The notes under the pieces were generated by a model that was given only the letters and a program-made list of their open reading frames with translations, was not told where the DNA came from and ran no database searches. A stretch of 64,000 bases of DNA, taken from positions 1 to 64,000 of the forward strand of contig JAEXCN010000099.1 in the NCBI GenBank assembly GCA_023402175.1, written 5' to 3'. Position numbers and translations under genes: made by a program. Source of the DNA: Pseudomonadota bacterium. GTDB taxonomy: Bacteria > Myxococcota_A > Polyangia > Polyangiales > Polyangiaceae. Positions 60,401-64,000 of this stretch are shown here, one piece after another (position 1 is the stretch's first letter; each line of letters opens with the position of its first letter).

Positions 60401-61804
60401 GCTGCTCGCGCCGTTGACCGAGAAGCCGATGACGAACGTCGTCACGCGACGGCTCGCGTCGGCACGAAGCGCGGCTGCCGTCTGCGCCGCTGTCGACGGG
60501 AAGGGGCAGATCCCTCCGGGCCCCTGACACGAGGGGCGAAGATTCAGGTTCGGCGCGCCGTCGGTGAGCAGGACGATGTACTGCTCGCGGCAGTTCGCCG
60601 TCGCGACGTAGTCGTCCGTCTTCGGACCCTTCGCGTTGTACCAGAAGTAGTCGCGCGCATCGTCCATCATGCCGTCGATGGGCGTTGCTCCGTACGGACG
60701 CGATGCGAGGAGGACCTTCTGGATCTGCTCGTTGACGCGCTGGATGTCGAGGAGCGAAGCGTCCTCGGCCGGGAAGGGAACCATGCGTCCTTCCCAGGGC
60801 GGCGCGCCGTAGTGACGCGAGCCGACCTCGAAGCCGAGCCGCGGCGGAGCGCAGAGGCCCGGGAGACCGTCGGCGGCTCCGGGAATGAGTGAGCCGAGAC
60901 CGTAATCGGGGTTCGAAGGATCGCGCCGGTAGCTCCACTGGCCGAGGAACGGGAGCTGCCCGCCGGTCTGCACCTGATTCTGCGGCGGCCATACTCCGCC
61001 GTTCACGCCGATCTCCGCGCCCTCGTCGTTGTCGAACGTCATCAGCGCGAAGCGCACGTAGTCGCGTGCGGCGTCGAGCTGACCGTCCGGTGCCTGATCG
61101 AAGCTGCACGAGTCCGACGAGCCGACCGGGTCGAGGCCCAGGTTGCTGCCGTACCGGTTCTTCACGTACGTCCACTTCGCCGTGATCAGCGCGTCGTCGG
61201 GGAAGTCGCGGACGTCGCCACCCTGACCCGCCGGCTTGGCGAATCCGAGGCTGTTCGGGCCGACCCCGCTCCCGTCCGCTGCGCCAGGGAGGCGGTGAGG
61301 ACCGATCGCGCAGGCGTTCGTGCCGGCGCCCGCGAGCGGCCGGTGATACGGCATGAAGTAATCCGTGTCGTACGGTCTGACGCCGTTGATCTTGTACTCG
61401 TTCCGGAACGCAGTACCTGACCCCGCCGAGCGATCGACCGCAGCGCAGCTGTAATACGGCTGCATGTTGCCGGTGAGCGCCTGGAGCAGCATGCCCCAAC
61501 GATTCGGGTTCGACTCGGACCCAGGATTGCACGCGTTCGGGAGCCCGCCCGGGACCACGTCGCGGTTGTCCGCCGGGAGCGAGTTGTCCGGCATGCGCTC
61601 CATCGACCCCGATGTGTCGACGAGGAGCAGCACGTTCGGCATCGGCTTCTGGACCGACCCGCTCTGCGCGTGTGCATCACGAGGGACGCTCAGCGTTGCT
61701 GCTGCGCCGAGCAATGCGAGCGCGACCGAGCCTAGCCACGTCCTCTTCAACGTTGCCTCCACCGCTGGACCGTTCGAAAGGGCTCGCATGGGTGCTCCAC
61801 TCAT
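57434..61804 (-). CDS. pilY1: PilY1-like type IV pilus tip protein with vWA domain
   Basis: The protein is about 1456 aa. The signal peptide ends RDAHAQS. The N-terminal vWA domain has the metal site DTSGSM at about residue 63, then IVLLTDGAPN. The C-terminal half is the PilY1 propeller (TLFAATTDGILHAFKA, SFIPPAVLPRLASNYP, IFIGDADGTLWRIDVSS). PilY1 sits at the pilus tip with minor pilins and mediates adhesion and pilus extension. The ATG overlaps the stop of the PilX-like gene by four bases. Cys-rich segments (PCPTLPGEVCVPDCAP) are extra. Confidence 0.92.
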   Translation of the reverse strand: MSGAPMRALSNGPAVEATLKRTWLGSVALALLGAAATLSVPRDAHAQSGSVQKPMPNVLLLVDTSGSMERMPDNSLPADNRDVVPGGLPNACNPGSESNPNRWGMLLQALTGNMQPYYSCAAVDRSAGSGTAFRNEYKINGVRPYDTDYFMPYHRPLAGAGTNACAIGPHRLPGAADGSGVGPNSLGFAKPAGQGGDVRDFPDDALITAKWTYVKNRYGSNLGLDPVGSSDSCSFDQAPDGQLDAARDYVRFALMTFDNDEGAEIGVNGGVWPPQNQVQTGGQLPFLGQWSYRRDPSNPDYGLGSLIPGAADGLPGLCAPPRLGFEVGSRHYGAPPWEGRMVPFPAEDASLLDIQRVNEQIQKVLLASRPYGATPIDGMMDDARDYFWYNAKGPKTDDYVATANCREQYIVLLTDGAPNLNLRPSCQGPGGICPFPSTAAQTAAALRADASRRVTTFVIGFSVNGASSRGDGFPTGYGAGSGKNNCKAWYAGVGGTPQKMAAACSATPPPSGSNAEACCELNRIAYEGSGGAGAGLAAVGPFFAESQADIVLAFGKILASITKSVSTRTVPTFTPAAYSAAGFGVGATTAQYIGSFIPNAQKPWSGEIRRDRSVCDNSSGAFGPSQAPPSLAAGDSMAVNLATQSAANRLFFTALPEKYTAAPGSGFTDVIDAAGTVRPFKPTNTDGIPVYRATEQSGTDWNLRTAADIKLALEIDKTTCKRGRAVDTVGTGTKLVPALDQDTGDACTRVVLGFATGHVGAITETGTVTGGKTASYDFNIRCTSASGSPSAGHCSISNDACDVAATNPCPTLPGEVCVPDCAPLGAIFRANPVVNGPPDGLLRDSGYRAFQARRSKRKPTLFAATTDGILHAFKAIETAPNAHHELWSFIPPAVLPRLASNYPSGNQILLDGTPVVKDTVWERAATDLDGSGGASPGAKWHTTLVAGLGVSGGGYYAVNVTDSDCDAGKLNPGSTTGECLPGGAKGYESPSPYNLDEAGAGDYDAATPPKRGPHFLWQLTDLPKATDDKAPVVRRTRDGKERVSLFGRTTGTPAITTLQISTPTGERQVGVAILPGGIDGQPVAGASCPRKSSSGSGDRVNDPARPPRDYVRQWATDCTLPVPGRSVTIVRLDTGEILRHFARRDDVPKSLPSGVVADAPFDSPMVGTPVVYPQAIGAVGQKIFIGDADGTLWRIDVSSSDPSKWKAALFADLVLGSNASDSQPIQVAPVLSLEPGGALVVNAATGDQESFVYHVGEKNYVWSILEQRPTGTEPPKALTKWVETLDNGERVTGPMTVFDRTLYFATFAPKIPARNQCENAGVARLWGLNYFVAEGTGSLPGGLPMWCTNVLASGVCTGTSLVKSEAITDPEIAGYVIPGVTLRPTQACSEIGNIDEGAGLTGFSTLTPSQFQLSYAVPKPANAAATGFPPTAMTKSMQRPMPRVSTTVNAWALVVD

Positions 61805-62622
61805 TGCCGGAAATACGGGCCCACGGTGATCCTGCCACGTCCCTGGGCAACGCTTTCGGCCGCCATTTTCGCGGCGGTCGTCTGATCGGTCGCGTTCTTC
61901 ATGTCGACGAACGTCGTCACGGTGACCTGTGTGTACGTGAAGCGATCGTTGAGGCCCGTCCCCGGGGGCGGGGGGACGTCGACGGGATTCGTGATCTCGA
62001 CGTGCATGAAGGGACGTTGGGGAACGTCCCCGAAGCTCTGCGCGCTGAACGTGGAGAACTCGTTCGCAGCCGTCGAGCTCCCCGCGTTGAACGGGTTCCC
62101 GGTGATGCCGTCCTTCCACCGGTTCACGCCATCGGAGATGCGTGCCATCTCGGCCACGCTCCACGAGAGACAAGCCTGCGCGGCGCGGTGCTCTGCATTC
62201 GTCGTGGCGTCGTAGGGATTCGCCGTCCTGCACTTGGTCGCCTGGATGTCGGCGCCGCTCGATGTCTGGCCGGACTGCATCGCTTTGACCAGCTCGCCGG
62301 TAGTTCCGGGAGTGAACGTCTCGGCCGTCAGCATGAGCACATGCTCCGCAGCGGCTTGGGCCTGCGCGGCCTGGCGAAGGTGACCTGCCGCTCGAACATC
62401 GACCGCCGTCGCGCTCAGGCCGTAGATGCCCATGGCGGCGAGGAGGCCGAGCGTCACCGCGACGATGAACATCGCTGCGCCGGCGCTGTCGCGTCGTGCG
62501 TGTGCGCGAGCGAGCGCGTGTACTCGAGCGCGTTCAGGGCAGAGCGCGTGTACTCGAGCGCGTTCAGGGCAGAGCGCAGCGCGACGATGGCTTGGCGCCG
62601 ACGAGCGAAGCTTCGTCTTCAT
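61801..62622 (-). CDS. PilX-like minor pilin component with repeat-expanded leader
   Basis: The protein is 273 aa. A membrane helix (AAMFIVAVTLGLLAAMGIYG) like that of PilX/PilX_N proteins follows an unusually long Arg-rich leader with two copies of CPERARVHAL, encoded by a 30-bp tandem repeat. The rest is a soluble pilin-like domain. It overlaps pilW and pilY1 by four bases each, the normal PilV-PilW-PilX-PilY1 order. Confidence 0.82.
   Translation of the reverse strand: MKTKLRSSAPSHRRAALCPERARVHALCPERARVHALARAHARRDSAGAAMFIVAVTLGLLAAMGIYGLSATAVDVRAAGHLRQAAQAQAAAEHVLMLTAETFTPGTTGELVKAMQSGQTSSGADIQATKCRTANPYDATTNAEHRAAQACLSWSVAEMARISDGVNRWKDGITGNPFNAGSSTAANEFSTFSAQSFGDVPQRPFMHVEITNPVDVPPPPGTGLNDRFTYTQVTVTTFVDMKNATDQTTAAKMAAESVAQGRGRITVGPYFRQ
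62513..62576. repeat. 30-bp tandem repeat within the PilX-like leader
   Basis: Two copies of a unit with GTACTCGAGCGCGTTCAGGG, period 30 bp (start points 62520 and 62550). A 22-bp relative with one change lies at 33430-33451 in the tRNA array. Confidence 0.9.
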
Positions 62623-63917
62623 TGGTAGTCCGCCTTGGCCTGGTTGAAGAGGAACACCTCCGAGATGACGGTGCGGACGCGCGCGTAATCGGTGCATGGA
62701 TCCCCCATGCAGTAGCGCGAGATGTACGGCGGTCCGGAGGGCATCAAGAGGTCGGCTTTGCGATCGGGGAGCGGCGCGCGGAACGCCATTCGGTAGCGGA
62801 CGGAGCGAATCCGGTGCGGTCCCCGCGCCATCGTCGACAACGATGCGTCGCTGGCCCATTCGGTGAAGAACTTGTTGTCGTCGGCCTCGAAGTCGACGTT
62901 GTCGAACACGGGCGCAGCCGGCGGATTCGCCGTGTTTGCGACGAGACCGAGCTTCAAATCGACGGCGTACTCCGCGATGACCTCCGGCGGCCCCGCCGGC
63001 GTCTGACCGTCGGCGGCCATGAGCTGCCGATAGAGATTCAACTTGTTCGGTGCCCCCGCGCCCTCTGTCACCGTGTCGATGCGGCGCGTATCGGTCTCCG
63101 GTCCGAGGCTCCAGCGCACGCGCTGGATGGGAGCGATCGCGACCTCCTCCATCACCCGGGCGCCGCAGACATCGCCTTTGGTGTCCTCCGTCGTCAGGAT
63201 CCCGCCCGCGAGCACGAGGTCCACCGTGTTGGCCACGGCCCCGGGCCCGACACCACAGATCTTCAGGTAGTGGAAGCAGCCACGCATATCCATGACCTGG
63301 ACGGCGTATTCCTTCCCGGCCGGATCGGCCGGCGGTGTCACCACCTCACCCGGCATGAACACGATCTTGGTCATCTCGACGCGCTGGTCCTCCGTGGTTG
63401 CGCCGTTGAAGAGGCGCCGTACGGCGGCGTCCGCGCTCGCGTTGATCTGCACCCTGGCGGAGCCGCAGCCGAGGCCGCCCGCAGAGGAGATGAACGTGCC
63501 GCGGTAGACGTCGTCGCTCGTGAGGTTGCCCGCGATGTGGATCTCGTGCGGCTTGAGCCCGTTCTTCACCTCCAGCGCGTGCGAGCGCGCCGCGCCTCCG
63601 GCGATCTTGAGACCCTGGAGATTCACCAGATCCGGGACGCGATAAGGGCCGCCGGCCGTTCCCGGGACCCGCGCGATCTTCGGATCCCACTGGATGTTCG
63701 GCGTCGACATGAACGCGACGCGCGAGAGGTCGTTGCGGAGACGCTCCGATGCCGTGCGCACGTTCGCCTCGACGCCGGACATCCGCGCTTGCTCGTAGAA
63801 CGTCGTCGTCGCCGTGCGTGCGAGGCCGACCGCTGCGAGCGCGATGATGAGGCCCATGACGAGCGAGATCATGAGCTCGACGAGCGTGAACCCACGTTGC
63901 CGGCGCCGGAGCCTCAT
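62619..63917 (-). CDS. pilW: PilW-like minor pilin
   Basis: The protein is 432 aa. The prepilin signature RQRGFTLVELMISLVMGLII is at the N-terminus, with cleavage expected after Gly by the prepilin peptidase and Glu5 present. The C-terminal domain is long, as in PilW. It forms part of the tip complex with PilV, PilX and PilY1. The start overlaps the upstream gene stop by four bases (ATGA) and its stop overlaps the PilX-like start. Confidence 0.93.
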   Translation of the reverse strand: MRLRRRQRGFTLVELMISLVMGLIIALAAVGLARTATTTFYEQARMSGVEANVRTASERLRNDLSRVAFMSTPNIQWDPKIARVPGTAGGPYRVPDLVNLQGLKIAGGAARSHALEVKNGLKPHEIHIAGNLTSDDVYRGTFISSAGGLGCGSARVQINASADAAVRRLFNGATTEDQRVEMTKIVFMPGEVVTPPADPAGKEYAVQVMDMRGCFHYLKICGVGPGAVANTVDLVLAGGILTTEDTKGDVCGARVMEEVAIAPIQRVRWSLGPETDTRRIDTVTEGAGAPNKLNLYRQLMAADGQTPAGPPEVIAEYAVDLKLGLVANTANPPAAPVFDNVDFEADDNKFFTEWASDASLSTMARGPHRIRSVRYRMAFRAPLPDRKADLLMPSGPPYISRYCMGDPCTDYARVRTVISEVFLFNQAKADYQ

Positions 63918-64000
63918 TGGTTCGGGTTCCCCCGGATGGCGGTCGCGACGTTGACGAAGTGGTACTTGTTCCGGTTCGCCGCGGTGTCGACGGTGAGATC
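63914..64000 (-). CDS. C-terminal end of a gene cut by the window, probably PilV-like
   Basis: Twenty-eight codons before the stop read DLTVDTAANRNKYHFVNVAT and continue AIRGNPNQ. The four-base overlap with pilW and the operon order make a PilV/FimT-type minor pilin likely. The sequence is too short to confirm. Confidence 0.6.
   Translation of the reverse strand, partial: DLTVDTAANRNKYHFVNVATAIRGNPNQ

Overview
The window looks like chromosomal DNA of a high-GC, large-genome myxobacterium-type organism (Myxococcota, probably Polyangia). The evidence is the dense lipoprotein content, a Ser/Thr kinase, an FHA-sigma54 activator, a PilY1/PilW/PilX pilus-tip operon, a multiheme cytochrome with an outer-membrane barrel, and housekeeping genes glmU, murA, hisG, comM/yifB and recA. 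Species assignment is inference; no 16S gene is present.

Layout. 1-12.6 kb: cell-envelope genes (two lipoproteins, a LysM lytic transglycosylase, a FadL-type porin, a 1.3-kaa lipoprotein) and glmU. 12.6-18.3 kb: GST, globin, murA-hisG, a broken GNAT gene and a ComEA-like protein. 18.6-32.9 kb: Tat-exported DUF362 protein, lectin-like protein, FHA-GGDEF protein, a probable porin-cytochrome cluster (13-heme protein plus beta-barrel), kinase plus FGE-like lipoprotein, M18 aminopeptidase, and an SRPBCC protein with a histone-H1-like tail.

33.0-41.0 kb is the exceptional part. It is one minus-strand tRNA array with 34 conventional tRNA genes covering all 20 isotypes, plus degenerate and tRNA-like elements. 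It also encodes a full-length Ro60/TROVE protein and an HNH nuclease. Four elements (39.34-40.44 kb) have the 3' half of a tRNA in front of the 5' half, with the acceptor strands joined by a short spacer and the outer ends closed by a covarying stem. They look like circularly permuted tRNAs or Y-RNA/tRNA hybrids. A 60-nt piece of 23S rRNA helix 69-71, including an exact I-CeuI-type 27-mer, sits inside a structured 300-nt gap. About a quarter of the tRNAs have UGC instead of UUC in the T-loop, and five of these also lack GG in the D-loop. A 96-nt long-stem RNA resembles a Y RNA. Together this suggests a Ro60-based RNA system built on, or servicing, an alternative tRNA set.

41.0-50.4 kb: yifB, recA, doxX, an SDR, and two repeat fields (a 15-bp purine-rich tandem repeat, and about two dozen TCGTTCGC/GCGAACGA hairpins at roughly 33-bp spacing). 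50.4-64 kb: FHA-sigma54 activator, flavin amine oxidase, MurJ-like flippase coupled to a propeller lipoprotein, and a minor-pilin/PilY1 operon read leftward with 4-bp overlaps and cut by the window end.
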